Source: Paludibacteraceae bacterium (GTDB lineage Bacteria > Bacteroidota > Bacteroidia > Bacteroidales > Paludibacteraceae). From it: a stretch of 64,000 bases of DNA. The stretch is from assembly GCA_017451525.1 (NCBI GenBank), contig JAFTOD010000005.1:372001-436000 (forward strand). The letters run 5' to 3'. Below the pieces are notes generated by a model. That model was given only the letters and a program-made list of their open reading frames with translations. It was not told the DNA's origin and made no database searches. Shown here piece after piece: positions 9,794-19,478 of the stretch (positions are counted from its first letter, which is position 1; each line of letters starts with the position of its first letter). Position numbers and translations under genes: made by a program.

Positions 9794-10131
9794 TGAACAA
9801 TTTGGGTCAAGGACCAATCTTCCAATGTGTTGGTCCTTGGCTTGAAAAAAATAACCAACCGAGTTCGAAAGTTCGAAAAGGTTGAGCAAAGGGCCGCTCA
9901 ATACTTCAAACCTCTTCACTCACGCGTGCAAGTGCGCACGCACCCGCGTACTTAATATAATATATACGCTGCGCTGTAAAAAGGGTCCAAGGTTTCAAGG
10001 TTCCGAGCGCGGCATGTGTAGGGTAGGCGGATAAGATAAGTAAACCCGAAGCGTGAGTCATCTGAGCAAATGACTCTTTGGATGTGCGAGCGCCAAGGAT
10101 AACGTAGAACAACATTAAAAAACTAAAGACA
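9794..10131 (+). promoter_or_regulatory. fusA-rpsJ intergenic region with hairpins (possible S10 leader)
   Basis: This 338-nt gap has no gene and no tRNA. It contains a 10-bp stem, CAAGGACCAA at 9808-9817 with TTGGTCCTTG at 9830-9839, followed by an A-run rather than a clean T-run. A second stem, GAGTCAT at 10055-10061 with ATGACTC at 10070-10076, lies 55 bases before rpsJ. Between them lie GC-rich alternating stretches around 9920-9955. The S10 operon has a regulated leader in many bacteria, so a leader or attenuator role is plausible but inferred. I see no consensus promoter in it. Confidence 0.45.
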
Positions 10132-10437
10132 ATGAGTCAAAAAATTCGTATTAAACTGAAATCGTACGACCACAATTTGGTTGACAAGTCAGCTGAGAAA
10201 ATTGTGAAGACCGTAAAAGCAACAGGTGCAGTAGTAAGTGGTCCAATTCCATTGCCAACTCACAAGCGCATCTTCACAGTAAACCGCTCAACTTTCGTTA
10301 ACAAGAAGAGCCGTGAGCAATTTGAGTTGTCAAGCTACAAGCGTTTGATTGACATTTATCAATCTAACCAAAAGACTGTAGAGGCATTGATGAAACTCGA
10401 GCTCGCAAGTGGTGTGGAAGTAGAAATCAAGGTTTGA
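10132..10437 (+). CDS. rpsJ: 30S ribosomal protein S10
   Basis: S10 (101 residues) is part of the 3' major domain of the 30S subunit and, in other bacteria, also joins NusB in antitermination. The sequence [20 protein letters not shown] at the start and the [17 protein letters not shown] segment (residues 38-54) are diagnostic. It opens the S10 operon; a long structured spacer precedes it. Confidence 0.98.
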   Translation: MSQKIRIKLKSYDHNLVDKSAEKIVKTVKATGAVVSGPIPLPTHKRIFTVNRSTFVNKKSREQFELSSYKRLIDIYQSNQKTVEALMKLELASGVEVEIKV

Positions 10438-10449
10438 TAAACAAAAAGA

Positions 10450-10505
10450 CCACTTCCCTCGGATAGACAAGGTCGCAAGACGCGTAATCCCGAGGGCGAG
10501 AGTGG
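10450..10505 (+). promoter_or_regulatory. Large hairpin between rpsJ and rplC
   Basis: Nested inverted repeats pair CCACT (10450-10454) with AGTGG (10501-10505) and CCCTCGG (10456-10462) with CCGAGGG (10490-10496). No T-run follows directly, so it may be a processing site, attenuator or protein-binding element in the S10 mRNA rather than a terminator. Confidence 0.5.
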
Positions 10506-10547
10506 AAAAAGTAATAATTAATTAACAATTTTAATCACAGCAAAAAA

Positions 10548-11165
10548 ATGCCAGGATTATTAGGTAAAAAAATCGGAATGACATCCGTTTTCGGTGCTGA
10601 TGGCAAGAATATCCCATGCACCGTGATTGAGGCTGGTCCTTGCGTTGTTACCCAACTCAAGACAGTTGAGAAGGATGGCTATGCTGCTGTACAAGTTGGT
10701 TTCATGCCAAAGAGCGAGAAGCACACCAACAAGGCAGAGGTAGGTCACTTCAAGGCTGCAGGTGTACAACCAATGCGTCATTTAGCCGAGTTCGATGGAT
10801 TCGAACAAGAAGTCAAACTGGGAGATACCTTGACCGTTGACATGTTTGAAGAGAACACTTATGTTGACGTAGTAGGTACTTCTAAAGGTAAAGGTTTCCA
10901 AGGTGTAGTTAAGCGTCACGGCTTTGGTGGTGTAGGTCAATCTACCCACGGTCAAGATGACCGTTTGCGTGCTCCAGGTTCAATTGGTGCATGTGCTTAC
11001 CCAGCTCGCGTATTCCCAGGTACTCGCATGGCAGGTCACATGGGTACAGACCGCGTAACTGTACAAAACCTTGTAGTATTAAAGGTGATTCCTGAGTACA
11101 ACTTGATCATGGTCAAGGGTAGTATTCCAGGTGCTAAAAATTCAATCGTTACAATTAACAAATAA
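10548..11165 (+). CDS. rplC: 50S ribosomal protein L3
   Basis: L3 (205 residues) is one of the first proteins bound to 23S rRNA and reaches towards the peptidyl-transferase centre. It begins [15 protein letters not shown] and has the conserved loop with [15 protein letters not shown] near residues 131-145, the glutamine of which is methylated in many bacteria. Position after rpsJ and before rplD is canonical. Confidence 0.98.
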   Translation: MPGLLGKKIGMTSVFGADGKNIPCTVIEAGPCVVTQLKTVEKDGYAAVQVGFMPKSEKHTNKAEVGHFKAAGVQPMRHLAEFDGFEQEVKLGDTLTVDMFEENTYVDVVGTSKGKGFQGVVKRHGFGGVGQSTHGQDDRLRAPGSIGACAYPARVFPGTRMAGHMGTDRVTVQNLVVLKVIPEYNLIMVKGSIPGAKNSIVTINK

Positions 11166-11170
11166 GAGGT

Positions 11171-11797
11171 ATGGAACTTAGTATTTTGAACATGGCCGGC
11201 AAAGAAACCGGCAAGAAGGTAGTTCTGAATGATGCTATCTTCGGTATCGAGCCTAACGACCACGCCATTTATTTGGATGTAAAGCAATATTTGGCAAATA
11301 ATCGTCAAGGTACAGCGAAATCAAAAGAGCGTAGCGAGAATGCTCACTCAACCCGTAAGCTCGGTCGCCAAAAAGGTGGTGGCGGTGCTCGTCCAGGTGA
11401 TTTGAAGTCTCCAGTTCGCGTAGGTGGTGGTACAATCTTTGGTCCAGTTCCACGTGACTATGGTTTCAAATTGAACAAGAAAGTTAAACAATTGGCTCGT
11501 CGTAGCGCACTCTCTTTGCGTGCTCAAAACGGTCAAATCGTCGTAGTAGACGCTTTGCAATTTGATGCTCCAAAGACCAAGGCTATGGTAGAGGTAATGA
11601 ACAACTTGCAAGTAGCTGGTAAGAAGGTATTGTTCGTGTTGCCAGAGAATAACTACAATGTTCTCAAGTCAGCAAGCAATATCGAGCGCACCAATGTGGT
11701 GACTGTAAATGAACTGAATACATACGCAATCATGAACTCAAGCGCAGTGGTTCTCGTAGAGGGCGCATTGGCAGCAATTGAGGCAACTTTAGCATAA
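11171..11797 (+). CDS. rplD: 50S ribosomal protein L4
   Basis: L4 (208 residues) has a globular domain and a long loop that lines the exit tunnel. The loop is visible as [20 protein letters not shown] near residues 57-76, followed by [18 protein letters not shown]. In enterobacteria L4 represses its own operon; whether it does so here is not known. It starts five bases after rplC stops. Confidence 0.97.
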   Translation: MELSILNMAGKETGKKVVLNDAIFGIEPNDHAIYLDVKQYLANNRQGTAKSKERSENAHSTRKLGRQKGGGGARPGDLKSPVRVGGGTIFGPVPRDYGFKLNKKVKQLARRSALSLRAQNGQIVVVDALQFDAPKTKAMVEVMNNLQVAGKKVLFVLPENNYNVLKSASNIERTNVVTVNELNTYAIMNSSAVVLVEGALAAIEATLA

Positions 11798-11810
11798 GGA
11801 GGTTACAACT

Positions 11811-12101
11811 ATGGCAATTATTTTAAAACCAATCGTCACTGAGAAGATGACCGCCGCAGGCGAAAAGTTTAACCGTTATGGTTTTCAGGTAGTTCGTACT
11901 GCCAACAAGGTAGAAATCAAGAAGGCAGTAGAAGAGTTGTACAATGTACAAGTGCTTGATGTAAACACATTGATCCAAGCTCCAAAGACCAAACAACGCT
12001 ATACTAAGAGCGGTTTGATTCGCGGTGCTAAGCAAGCTTACAAGAAAGCAATCGTTACATTGAAAGAAGGTGAAACAATTGATTTTTATAGCAATATCTA
12101 A
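11811..12101 (+). CDS. rplW: 50S ribosomal protein L23
   Basis: L23 (96 residues) sits at the tunnel exit and docks trigger factor and the signal recognition particle. The sequence opens with [12 protein letters not shown], the family hallmark, and has a [17 protein letters not shown] core. It is separated by 13 bases from rplD and two bases from rplB. It has a weak AAGGAGG just upstream, one of the few Shine-Dalgarno-like sites here. Confidence 0.97.
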   Translation: MAIILKPIVTEKMTAAGEKFNRYGFQVVRTANKVEIKKAVEELYNVQVLDVNTLIQAPKTKQRYTKSGLIRGAKQAYKKAIVTLKEGETIDFYSNI

Positions 12102-12103
12102 AA

Positions 12104-12928
12104 ATGGCTGTACGTAAATTAAAACCCTCTACACCGGGGCAAAGACACAAAGTTATTGGCGCATTTGATACAATTACCGCAAGTGCACCAGAGAAATCTC
12201 TTGTGTTCGGTAAAACCAAGACAGGTGGTCGTAACCATCAAGGTAAGATGACCATGCGTTATATTGGTGGTGGACACAAGCAGAAATATCGCGTAATTGA
12301 CTTCAAACGTAACAAAGATGGTGTACCAGCAGTAGTAAAAACTATTGAGTACGATCCAAACCGTTCGGCTCGTATCGCACTCTTGTTCTACGCTGATGGC
12401 GAAAAACGTTACATTCTTGCACCAACTGGTTTGCAAGTAGGTCAAACAGTAATCTCAGGTCCAGATGTGGCACCTGAAGTAGGAAATGCTCTTCCAATGG
12501 CTAACATGCCTCTTGGTACGCTGATTCACAACATTGAGTTGCGTCCAGGTCAAGGTGCATGCATGGTTCGTTCGGCAGGTGTGTTTGCACAATTGTCTTC
12601 TCGCGAGGATAAGTATGCAATCATCAAGTTGCCTTCTGGCGAATTGCGCAAGGTGCTTGCTGCATGTAAAGCAACCGTTGGTGTGGTTGGCAATAGCGAC
12701 CACGCATTGGAGAAGAGTGGTAAGGCAGGTCGTAGCCGTTGGTTAGGCCGTCGTCCACGCAACCGTGGTGTGGCAATGAACCCAGTAGATCACCCAATGG
12801 GTGGTGGTGAAGGCCGCGCATCTGGTGGACACCCACGTTCACGCAAGGGCTTGCTGGCTAAGGGCTACAAGACACGTGCTCCAAAGAACTTGAGCAATCA
12901 ATACATTATTGAAAGAAGAAAAAAATAA
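12104..12928 (+). CDS. rplB: 50S ribosomal protein L2
   Basis: L2 (274 residues) joins the two subunits and lies near the peptidyl-transferase centre. The C-terminal motif [12 protein letters not shown] (about residues 226-237) contains the conserved histidine linked to peptidyl transfer, and the N-terminal [20 protein letters not shown] is diagnostic. Length is normal. Confidence 0.98.
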   Translation: MAVRKLKPSTPGQRHKVIGAFDTITASAPEKSLVFGKTKTGGRNHQGKMTMRYIGGGHKQKYRVIDFKRNKDGVPAVVKTIEYDPNRSARIALLFYADGEKRYILAPTGLQVGQTVISGPDVAPEVGNALPMANMPLGTLIHNIELRPGQGACMVRSAGVFAQLSSREDKYAIIKLPSGELRKVLAACKATVGVVGNSDHALEKSGKAGRSRWLGRRPRNRGVAMNPVDHPMGGGEGRASGGHPRSRKGLLAKGYKTRAPKNLSNQYIIERRKK

Positions 12929-12949
12929 CCTATTAAATTAAGAGAAATT

Positions 12950-13213
12950 ATGAGTCGTTCATTGAAAAAAGGACCATTTATCAACGTAAAGTTGGAGAAT
13001 AAGGTGTTGGCTATGAATGAGTCTGGCAAGAAAGATGTTGTCAAGACTTGGAGCCGTGCATCTATGATTTCTCCTGATTTCGTAGGTCATACTATTGCAG
13101 TTCACAATGGAAATAAGTTCATCCCTGTGTACATCACTGAGAACATGGTAGGTCACAAGCTCGGCGAGTTTGCTCCTACTCGTACATTCCGTGGTCACTC
13201 GGGTAATCGTTAA
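12950..13213 (+). CDS. rpsS: 30S ribosomal protein S19
   Basis: S19 (87 residues) forms a complex with S13 in the head of the small subunit. [15 protein letters not shown] at the start and [16 protein letters not shown] at the end are the usual signatures. It lies between rplB and rplV as in other S10 operons. Confidence 0.97.
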   Translation: MSRSLKKGPFINVKLENKVLAMNESGKKDVVKTWSRASMISPDFVGHTIAVHNGNKFIPVYITENMVGHKLGEFAPTRTFRGHSGNR

Positions 13214-13256
13214 TCCATGAATCATTCAAACAACAAATTAAATTTTAGAATTAAAA

Positions 13257-13664
13257 ATGGGTGCTAGAAAACATAATGCAGCTGAAGCAATGAAAGAAGC
13301 TCGCAAGAGCCAATACTTTGCAAAGCTTAATAACGTTCCTACATCTCCACGCAAAATGCGCCTTGTTGCAGATATGATTCGTGGAATGGAAGTGAACCGT
13401 GCACTGGGTGCGTTGCATTTCTCTACCAAAGAGGCATCACGCTCCCTCGAGAAACTTTTGAAATCTGCTATCGCTAACTGGGAAGTAAAGACCGGTAAGA
13501 AGGCAGATCAAGAGACTCTGTATGTAAGTAATATCATGGTAGATGGCGGTATGATGCTCAAACGTCTGTTGACCGCTCCTCAAGGTCGCGGCTATCGTAT
13601 CCGCAAACGCTCTAACCATGTTACTATTTTTGTAGATACTAAGAATACTAACGAAGCTAAGTAA
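13257..13664 (+). CDS. rplV: 50S ribosomal protein L22
   Basis: L22 (135 residues) contacts all 23S rRNA domains, and its long hairpin lines the exit tunnel near the macrolide site. The hairpin is near residues 98-122, including [17 protein letters not shown], with no deletion or insertion of the kind linked to macrolide resistance. Start chosen at the ATG that opens [16 protein letters not shown]. Confidence 0.96.
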   Translation: MGARKHNAAEAMKEARKSQYFAKLNNVPTSPRKMRLVADMIRGMEVNRALGALHFSTKEASRSLEKLLKSAIANWEVKTGKKADQETLYVSNIMVDGGMMLKRLLTAPQGRGYRIRKRSNHVTIFVDTKNTNEAK

Positions 13665-13672
13665 TTAACAAA

Positions 13673-14401
13673 ATGGGACAGAAAATTAATCCAATTAGTA
13701 ACCGCCTAGGTATTGTACGTGGTTGGGATTCCAACTGGTTTGGCGGTAAGAACTACGGAGATACAATTCTTGAGGATACCAAGATCCGCAAGTACCTGAA
13801 TGCCCGTTTGGCTGAGGCTAGTATTTCTCGTATTGTTATCGAGCGTACTCTGAAACTTGTGACTGTAACTGTCTGCACTGCTCGCCCCGGTTTCATCATC
13901 GGTAAGGGCGGACAAGAGGTTGACAAATTGAAAGAGGAGTTGAAGAAAATCACCAAGCAAGATGTGCAAATCAACATCTTCGAGGTTAAGCGTCCTGAGC
14001 TTGATGCTACTATCGTGGCTAACAAGATCGCTCGCCAACTCGAGGGTAAGATTGCTTACCGTCGTGCTGTGAAGATGGCTATCGCTTCTACCATGCGTAT
14101 GGGCGCTGAGGGTATCAAAATCCAATTGAGTGGTCGTCTTAACGGTGCAGAAATGGCACGTAGCGAGATGTACAAAGAGGGTCGTACCCCATTGCACACT
14201 CTCCGTGCTGACATCGATTATTGCCACGCAGGTGCTCTCACCAAAGTAGGTATGATTGGTGTAAAGGTTTGGATCTGCCGTGGTGAGGTTTATGGCAAGA
14301 AGGATCTTGCTCCAAACTTCACACAAAAGCAAGAGGCTGGTCGTGGCGATCGTCGTCGTGATGACCGTCGTGGTGGTTTCCGCAGAAACAAAAAACAATA
14401 A
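13673..14401 (+). CDS. rpsC: 30S ribosomal protein S3
   Basis: S3 (242 residues) lines the mRNA entry channel and has helicase activity with S4 and S5. The type II KH domain is visible, with its [20 protein letters not shown] motif at about residues 64-83. The C-terminus is a basic arginine-rich extension ([17 protein letters not shown]). Confidence 0.98.
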   Translation: MGQKINPISNRLGIVRGWDSNWFGGKNYGDTILEDTKIRKYLNARLAEASISRIVIERTLKLVTVTVCTARPGFIIGKGGQEVDKLKEELKKITKQDVQINIFEVKRPELDATIVANKIARQLEGKIAYRRAVKMAIASTMRMGAEGIKIQLSGRLNGAEMARSEMYKEGRTPLHTLRADIDYCHAGALTKVGMIGVKVWICRGEVYGKKDLAPNFTQKQEAGRGDRRRDDRRGGFRRNKKQ

Positions 14402-14428
14402 TGTTTAACCGATTTGTAGATTACAGTT

Positions 14429-14860
14429 ATGTTACAACCAAAGAAAACTAAATTCCGCCGCTGCCAAAAAGGCCGCATCAAAGGCAATGCACAGCGTGGT
14501 ACTGAGCTCGCATTTGGCTCATTCGGTATCAAGAGTCTTGGTACCATCTGGTTGACAGGTCGTCAAATCGAGGCAGCTCGTATCGCAGTAACTCGTTACA
14601 TGCAACGTCAAGGACAAGTATGGATCCGCGTTTTCCCAGATAAACCAATCACCAAGAAGCCTTTGGATGTCCGTATGGGTAAAGGTAAAGGTGCTCCAGA
14701 GGGATTCGTAGTACCATTGGCTCCAGGACGTATCATCTTTGAGATTGACGGCGTATCATACGAGGTAGCTAAAGAGGCACTTCGTCTGGCAGCTCAAAAA
14801 CTTCCTATTACAACCAAATTTGTCGTAAGACGTGATTACGACCCAACCCAAAATGTATAA
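14429..14860 (+). CDS. rplP: 50S ribosomal protein L16
   Basis: L16 (143 residues) helps bind aminoacyl-tRNA in the large subunit. The sequence [16 protein letters not shown] and [20 protein letters not shown] (about residues 71-90) match the family throughout. It follows rpsC by 27 bases and precedes rpmC by eight. Confidence 0.98.
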   Translation: MLQPKKTKFRRCQKGRIKGNAQRGTELAFGSFGIKSLGTIWLTGRQIEAARIAVTRYMQRQGQVWIRVFPDKPITKKPLDVRMGKGKGAPEGFVVPLAPGRIIFEIDGVSYEVAKEALRLAAQKLPITTKFVVRRDYDPTQNV

Positions 14861-14868
14861 TCAGGATT

Positions 14869-15063
14869 ATGAAAACAGCTGAAATTAAAGAATTAACAAC
14901 TGCTGAGATCCAAGAGCGTTTGGCTGCTGAGAAAGAGGCACTCGTTCGTATGAAATTGAATCACAGCATTTCTCCGCTTGACAATCCGTTGCAGATTAAG
15001 GTGGCTCGTAAGACAATTGCTCGCCTTGCAACCGAACTTCGTCAAAGAGAATTAACAAAGTAA
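14869..15063 (+). CDS. rpmC: 50S ribosomal protein L29
   Basis: L29 (64 residues) is a small helical-hairpin protein near the tunnel exit next to L23. It has the typical opening [20 protein letters not shown] and the [20 protein letters not shown] motif. It sits between rplP and rpsQ. Confidence 0.95.
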   Translation: MKTAEIKELTTAEIQERLAAEKEALVRMKLNHSISPLDNPLQIKVARKTIARLATELRQRELTK

Positions 15064-15076
15064 AAAACGAATTGAC

Positions 15077-15334
15077 ATGGAAACAAGAAATCTAAGAAAA
15101 GAGCGTCAGGGTATTGTCGTTTCCAACAAGATGGACAAGACTATCGTAGTTGCTGTTCACTGGAAAGAGAAACACCCTATTTATGGCAAGTTTGTCAATA
15201 AAACTCGCAAGTTCCATGCTCACGACGAGAACAATGAGTGCGGTATCGGTGATACAGTACGCATCATGGAGACTCGTCCATTGAGCAAGACTGTTCGTTG
15301 GCGTTTAACTCAAATTGTAGAAAGGGCTAAGTAA
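15077..15334 (+). CDS. rpsQ: 30S ribosomal protein S17
   Basis: S17 (85 residues) is an OB-fold primary binder of 16S rRNA. The segment [18 protein letters not shown] (residues 10-27) and [18 protein letters not shown] are family signatures. The next gene, rplN, begins one base after its stop codon. Confidence 0.97.
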   Translation: METRNLRKERQGIVVSNKMDKTIVVAVHWKEKHPIYGKFVNKTRKFHAHDENNECGIGDTVRIMETRPLSKTVRWRLTQIVERAK

Positions 15335-15335
15335 T

Positions 15336-15701
15336 ATGGTACAACAAGAATCAAGACTAGTAGTTGCGGACAACTCAGGTGCTAAAGAGGCATTGTGCAT
15401 CCGCGTTCTTGGCGGAACCAAAAAGCGTTACGCCAGTTTGGGTGACACCATCGTAGTAGCAGTAAAAGGTGTAATTCCTTCTTCTGATATCAAGGACGGT
15501 ACTGTAACACGTGCTATCGTAGTACGCGTTAAGAAAGAGGTTCGCCGCCCAGATGGTAGCTACATCCGCTTTGATGACAACGCATGCGTACTCGTAAACA
15601 ACGCAGGTGAGATCCGTGGTTCACGTATCTTCGGCCCTGTGGCTCGCGAGTTGCGTCAAACGAACATGAAAATTATTTCTCTAGCACCTGAAGTGCTCTA
15701 A
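15336..15701 (+). CDS. rplN: 50S ribosomal protein L14
   Basis: L14 (121 residues) lies at the subunit interface and contacts L19. It shows [18 protein letters not shown] and [20 protein letters not shown], the standard signatures, at the normal length. It is almost contiguous with rpsQ, pointing to coupled translation. Confidence 0.98.
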   Translation: MVQQESRLVVADNSGAKEALCIRVLGGTKKRYASLGDTIVVAVKGVIPSSDIKDGTVTRAIVVRVKKEVRRPDGSYIRFDDNACVLVNNAGEIRGSRIFGPVARELRQTNMKIISLAPEVL

Positions 15702-15720
15702 TCATCTAAATTCTACAAAT

Positions 15721-16029
15721 ATGGCAAAATTACATATTAAGAAAGGTGATACCGTATACGTGAACGCAGGTGCTTCTAAGGGCAAAACCGGCCGTGTGTT
15801 GGAGGTGCTCGTAGAGAAACAACGTGCTATCGTAGAAGGTGTTAATATGGTATCTAAGAGTACCAAACCTAATGCAAAAAATCCTCAAGGAGGTATTGTT
15901 AAACAGGAGGCTCCTATCCATATCTCTAACCTCAACCCAGTTGAGGACGGAAAACCAGTACGCGTTGGTCGCGTATTGAAGGATGGTAAGCTTGTCCGCG
16001 TAAGTAAAAAATCTGGTAAGGAGATCTAA
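15721..16029 (+). CDS. rplX: 50S ribosomal protein L24
   Basis: L24 (102 residues) starts assembly of the 5' domain of 23S rRNA. The KOW motif is at the N-terminus ([20 protein letters not shown]), followed by [20 protein letters not shown]. It ends two bases before rplE starts. Confidence 0.96.
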   Translation: MAKLHIKKGDTVYVNAGASKGKTGRVLEVLVEKQRAIVEGVNMVSKSTKPNAKNPQGGIVKQEAPIHISNLNPVEDGKPVRVGRVLKDGKLVRVSKKSGKEI

Positions 16030-16031
16030 CA

Positions 16032-16574
16032 ATGAATACAGCAAGTTTAAAACAAGATTATCTAGAGCGCATTGTGCCAGCTCTGATGAAGGAGTTTAAC
16101 TACACTACAGTAATGCAGTGCCCTAAACTCGAGAAGATCGTTCTCAACCAAGGTCTTGGAGATGCTGTGGCTGACAAGAAGCTCATCGATGTAGCTCAAC
16201 AAGAGATGACACTCATCACTGGTCAGAAAGCCGTTGCTACACTCTCCAAAAAGGATATCGCAGGTTTCAAGGTTCGTAAGAAAATGCCTATCGGCGTGCG
16301 CGTAACTCTCCGTGGTGAGCGTATGTACGAGTTCTTGGAGCGCCTCGTTCGCGTGGCTTTGCCTCGTATCCGTGACTTCAAGGGTATCCACAACAAGATG
16401 GATGGCCATGGAAACTATACACTTGGTATCCAAGAGCAAATCATCTTCCCTGAAATCAACATTGATAACATTACCAAACTACTCGGTATGAACATCACTT
16501 TCGTAACCACCGCAAACACCGATGAGGAAGGTTTCGCATTGTTGCGTGAGTTTGGATTACCATTCAAAAAGTAA
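16032..16574 (+). CDS. rplE: 50S ribosomal protein L5
   Basis: L5 (180 residues) binds 5S rRNA and touches the P-site tRNA. The signature [16 protein letters not shown] (about residues 36-51) and [20 protein letters not shown] near the C-terminus are typical. It lies between rplX and rpsN. Confidence 0.98.
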   Translation: MNTASLKQDYLERIVPALMKEFNYTTVMQCPKLEKIVLNQGLGDAVADKKLIDVAQQEMTLITGQKAVATLSKKDIAGFKVRKKMPIGVRVTLRGERMYEFLERLVRVALPRIRDFKGIHNKMDGHGNYTLGIQEQIIFPEINIDNITKLLGMNITFVTTANTDEEGFALLREFGLPFKK

Positions 16575-16581
16575 TTAGACT

Positions 16582-16851
16582 ATGGCAAAAGAATCAATGA
16601 AAGCCCGCGAGGTAAAACGCGCAAAACTCGTAGCTAAATACGCAGCAAAACGCGCTCAACTCCTCAAGGATGGTGACTACGAAGGTCTCCAAGCATTGCC
16701 TAAGAACGCTAGCCCAGTTCGTTTGCACAACCGTTGCAAAATCACTGGTCGTCCAAAAGGTTATATGCGTGCATTCGGCTTGAGTCGTATTCAATTCCGT
16801 GAGATGGCGTCTGCTGGACTCATCCCAGGAGTGAAGAAAGCAAGCTGGTAA
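16582..16851 (+). CDS. rpsN: 30S ribosomal protein S14, zinc-free form
   Basis: S14 (89 residues) helps build the head of the 30S subunit. The long form is present, and the CxxC pairs of the zinc-binding type are missing; only one cysteine remains (in [20 protein letters not shown]). This C-minus form is usual in Bacteroidetes. Two hairpins follow in the gap before rpsH. Confidence 0.96.
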   Translation: MAKESMKAREVKRAKLVAKYAAKRAQLLKDGDYEGLQALPKNASPVRLHNRCKITGRPKGYMRAFGLSRIQFREMASAGLIPGVKKASW

Positions 16852-16867
16852 ACCACTTTGAAATTCG

Positions 16868-16936
16868 CCCAGAGGACATAAGTGCCTCTGGGGAATAAAT
16901 AAAATTAATTTATTAAATATTGTCCCGAAAGGCGGG
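16868..16936 (+). promoter_or_regulatory. Two hairpins between rpsN and rpsH
   Basis: CCCAGAGG (16868-16875) pairs with CCTCTGGG (16885-16892), and TCCCG (16923-16927) pairs with CGGGA (16933-16937). Neither is followed by a T-run. They may mark an mRNA processing site or the junction between the S10-like and spc-like halves of the transcript. Confidence 0.45.
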
Positions 16937-16955
16937 ATTAATTTAACAAAACATT

Positions 16956-17351
16956 ATGACAGATCCAATCGCAGATTATCTGACTCGACTCAGAAATGCA
17001 ATCAAAGCTGGTCACCGCGTAGTTGAGGTGCCTGCTTCGAATCTGAAGAAAGAGATCACACGCATCTTGTTCGAGAAGGGCTATATCCTTTCTTACAAGT
17101 TCGTGGAGGATGGCCCTCAAGGCACTATCAAGATTGCCTTGAAGTATGATCCAGTTAACAAAGTTAACGCCATCAAGAGTTTGAAACGTGTATCAACCCC
17201 AGGTCTTCGTCAGTACGTTGGCTATCGCGAGATGCCACGCGTGCTCAATGGTCTCGGTATCGCTATCCTTTCTACTTCTAAGGGTGTGATGACCAACAAA
17301 GAGGCTCTTGGTATGAAGCTCGGTGGTGAGGTTATTTGTTACATCTATTAA
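16956..17351 (+). CDS. rpsH: 30S ribosomal protein S8
   Basis: S8 (131 residues) is a primary binder of the central 16S domain and in E. coli represses the spc operon. MTDPIADYLTRLRNAIKAGH at the start and LSTSKGVMTNKEAL near the end are family marks. It follows a 104-base structured gap. Confidence 0.97.
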   Translation: MTDPIADYLTRLRNAIKAGHRVVEVPASNLKKEITRILFEKGYILSYKFVEDGPQGTIKIALKYDPVNKVNAIKSLKRVSTPGLRQYVGYREMPRVLNGLGIAILSTSKGVMTNKEALGMKLGGEVICYIY

Positions 17352-17367
17352 TTAAGGAGGAACTGCT

Positions 17368-17931
17368 ATGTCAAGAATTGGTAAATTGCCTATCGCTATT
17401 CCTGCAGGTGTAACTGTGACAGTTAGCCCTGAGAACCTCGTGACCGTTAAGGGTCCTAAAGGTGAACTTCAACAACAAGTTAACCCTAACATCACTGTAA
17501 CCGTAGAGAATGGTGTACTCACCGTAACTCGTCCAAACGATGAGAAGCAAAACCGCGCTATGCACGGTCTTTATCGCGCGCTCATCAACAATATGGTTGT
17601 AGGTGTGAGCGAGGGTTATAAGAAAGTGCTCGAACTCGTCGGTGTAGGTTACCGTGTTGAGATGGCTGCAGCTATGCCAAATACGCTCAACTTTGCACTC
17701 GGTTATACCCACCCAATCTACTTGCAACTCCCTAAGGAGGTTAAGGTAGAGACCAAGTCAGAGCGTAACCAAAACCCTCTTGTTATCCTTGAGTCTGCTG
17801 ACAAGCAACTTATCGGCCAAGTATGCGCTAAGATTCGCTCTTTCCGCAAACCAGAGCCATATAAGGGTAAAGGTATTAAGTTCCAAGGTGAAGTTATTCG
17901 TCGTAAAGCTGGTAAATCGGCTGGTAAATAA
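17368..17931 (+). CDS. rplF: 50S ribosomal protein L6
   Basis: L6 (187 residues) sits near the factor-binding site of the large subunit and has two similar domains. MSRIGKLPIAIPAGVTV and the C-terminal KPEPYKGKGIKFQGEVIRRK segment are diagnostic. A GGAGG lies ten bases before the start, an uncommon Shine-Dalgarno-like site here. Confidence 0.98.
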   Translation: MSRIGKLPIAIPAGVTVTVSPENLVTVKGPKGELQQQVNPNITVTVENGVLTVTRPNDEKQNRAMHGLYRALINNMVVGVSEGYKKVLELVGVGYRVEMAAAMPNTLNFALGYTHPIYLQLPKEVKVETKSERNQNPLVILESADKQLIGQVCAKIRSFRKPEPYKGKGIKFQGEVIRRKAGKSAGK

Positions 17932-17948
17932 TTAGAAAGGAATAAGTT

Positions 17949-18293
17949 ATGAATCAGAAAATTGCAAGAAGACTTAAAATTAAAGCATCTATCCGTACAC
18001 GTGTTTCGGGTACAGCTGAGCGTCCTCGTCTGACAGTATTCCGTAGCAACAGCCAAATCTACGCGCAAGTTATCGACGATTTGCAAGGTAAAACACTTGC
18101 AGCTGCATCTTCGCTCGCTATTAAAGATAAAATGACCAAAACTGAGAAGGCTGCTCAAGTAGGCAAGCTCATCGCTGAAGCTGCTAAAGCTGCTGGCGTA
18201 GAGGCTGTAGTATTTGATCGCAATGGCTACCTCTATCACGGTCGAGTTAAATCATTGGCAGACGCTGCCCGCGAGGCAGGTCTCAAATTCTAA
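17949..18293 (+). CDS. rplR: 50S ribosomal protein L18
   Basis: L18 (114 residues) binds 5S rRNA. The sequence has [20 protein letters not shown] (about residues 19-38) and the C-terminal [20 protein letters not shown] motif. It is placed between rplF and rpsE as usual. Confidence 0.97.
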   Translation: MNQKIARRLKIKASIRTRVSGTAERPRLTVFRSNSQIYAQVIDDLQGKTLAAASSLAIKDKMTKTEKAAQVGKLIAEAAKAAGVEAVVFDRNGYLYHGRVKSLADAAREAGLKF

Positions 18294-18308
18294 AACAAAG
18301 AGACTGTT

Positions 18309-18815
18309 ATGAATCGAGTAAAATCAACACAAGACTTGGAGCTCAAGGAGCGCCTCGTTGCTGTCAACCGCGTAACTAAGGTTACGAAAGGTGGACGTAC
18401 TTTCACATTTGCAGCCATCGTTGTTGTAGGAAATGAGGCTGGTATCGTAGGTTGGGGTCTTGGTAAAGCTGGCGAAGTTACCGCAGCTATCTCTAAGGCT
18501 ACTGAATCTGCAAAGAAGAACCTTATCCAAGTACCAGTACTCAAGGGTACTGTACCTCACGAGCAATACGCTAAGTTCGGTGGCGCTCGCGTTTATCTCC
18601 AACCTGCATCTCATGGTACCGGAGTAAAAGCCGGTGGTGCTATGCGTGCCGTATTGGAGTCAGCTGGTGTAACCGACATCTTGGCTAAATCTAAAGGCTC
18701 TTCTAACCCTCACAACCTCGTTAAGGCTACTATCGCAGCACTCGGCGAAATGCGCGATGCTCGTACTGTAGCTCAAAACCGTGGCGTGAGCTTATCAACA
18801 GTGTTTAACGGTTAA
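18309..18815 (+). CDS. rpsE: 30S ribosomal protein S5
   Basis: S5 (168 residues) contributes to decoding accuracy and mRNA entry. It contains the double-stranded-RNA-binding-like domain with [19 protein letters not shown] and the C-terminal SRG-like region [19 protein letters not shown]. No change is visible at the spectinomycin loop near residues 20-30. Confidence 0.97.
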   Translation: MNRVKSTQDLELKERLVAVNRVTKVTKGGRTFTFAAIVVVGNEAGIVGWGLGKAGEVTAAISKATESAKKNLIQVPVLKGTVPHEQYAKFGGARVYLQPASHGTGVKAGGAMRAVLESAGVTDILAKSKGSSNPHNLVKATIAALGEMRDARTVAQNRGVSLSTVFNG

Positions 18816-18830
18816 TAATTTGTGAAAATC

Positions 18831-19007
18831 ATGGCAACAATCAAAGTTCAAAAAGTACGCAGCACAATCGGCTGCCCACAAGTGCAAAAAGATACTATGT
18901 TGGCGCTTGGTCTTCGCAAGATGAATGCCGTAGTTGAGCATGAGGCAACTCCTGCTATCCTCGGCATGGTCAACAAAATTAAACACTTGGTAAAAGTAAT
19001 TGATTAA
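18831..19007 (+). CDS. rpmD: 50S ribosomal protein L30
   Basis: L30 (58 residues) is a small large-subunit protein. I choose the ATG at 18831, which opens ATIKVQKVRSTIGCPQVQKD, the normal family start; a GTG nine bases upstream would add only three residues. The conserved LGLRKMNAVVEHEATPAILG stretch is present. Confidence 0.93.
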   Translation: MATIKVQKVRSTIGCPQVQKDTMLALGLRKMNAVVEHEATPAILGMVNKIKHLVKVID

Positions 19008-19026
19008 TTGTAAAAATCGTAGCATT

Positions 19027-19473
19027 ATGGAATTAAATAATTTAACGCCAGCTGCTGGTTCAGTAAAGACCGCTAAGCGTATCGGTCGTGGTCCTGGTTC
19101 AGGACTCGGTGGTACTTCTACTCGTGGTCACAAGGGTGCTAAGTCACGCTCTGGTTACTCTAAGAAAATTGGTTTCGAGGGTGGTCAGATGCCTATGCAA
19201 CGCCGCTTGCCTAAGTTTGGTTTCCAAAACATCAATCGTGTAGAGTACAAAGCTATCAACCTTTCTACTCTTCAAGCACTTGCTGAAGCTAAAAACCTCG
19301 AGAAAATCGGCTTGATCGAACTCCACGAGGCTGGCTTCATCAACAAAACACAATTGGTGAAGATTCTTGGTAACGGTACCCTCACTGCAAAATTGACAGT
19401 AGAAGCTAACGCTTTCAGTAAATCTGCTGAGGCTGCTATCACAGCTGCTGGTGGTACTATCAACAAAATCTAA
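19027..19473 (+). CDS. rplO: 50S ribosomal protein L15
   Basis: L15 (148 residues) is a late-assembling large-subunit protein. The start at 19027 gives MELNNLTPAAGSVKTAKRIG, the usual beginning; a TTG at 19000 in the same frame would overlap rpmD and has no family support. The glycine- and arginine-rich segment RGPGSGLGGTSTRGHKGAKS is typical. Confidence 0.95.
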   Translation: MELNNLTPAAGSVKTAKRIGRGPGSGLGGTSTRGHKGAKSRSGYSKKIGFEGGQMPMQRRLPKFGFQNINRVEYKAINLSTLQALAEAKNLEKIGLIELHEAGFINKTQLVKILGNGTLTAKLTVEANAFSKSAEAAITAAGGTINKI

Positions 19474-19478
19474 TAAGT

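Noticed and set aside
9794-10131. tRNA or other stable RNA between fusA and rpsJ
   Set aside because: The TTCGAAA patches do not combine into a cloverleaf, and no acceptor stem is found.
13706-14398. 230-residue open frame opposite rpsC
   Set aside because: It is a shadow of a highly conserved gene with strong codon bias; its composition has no protein-like features.
18822-18830. GTG start for rpmD
   Set aside because: It adds three residues not found in the family; ATG at 18831 gives the normal start.
19000-19026. TTG start for rplO
   Set aside because: It overlaps rpmD and adds nine residues without family support.
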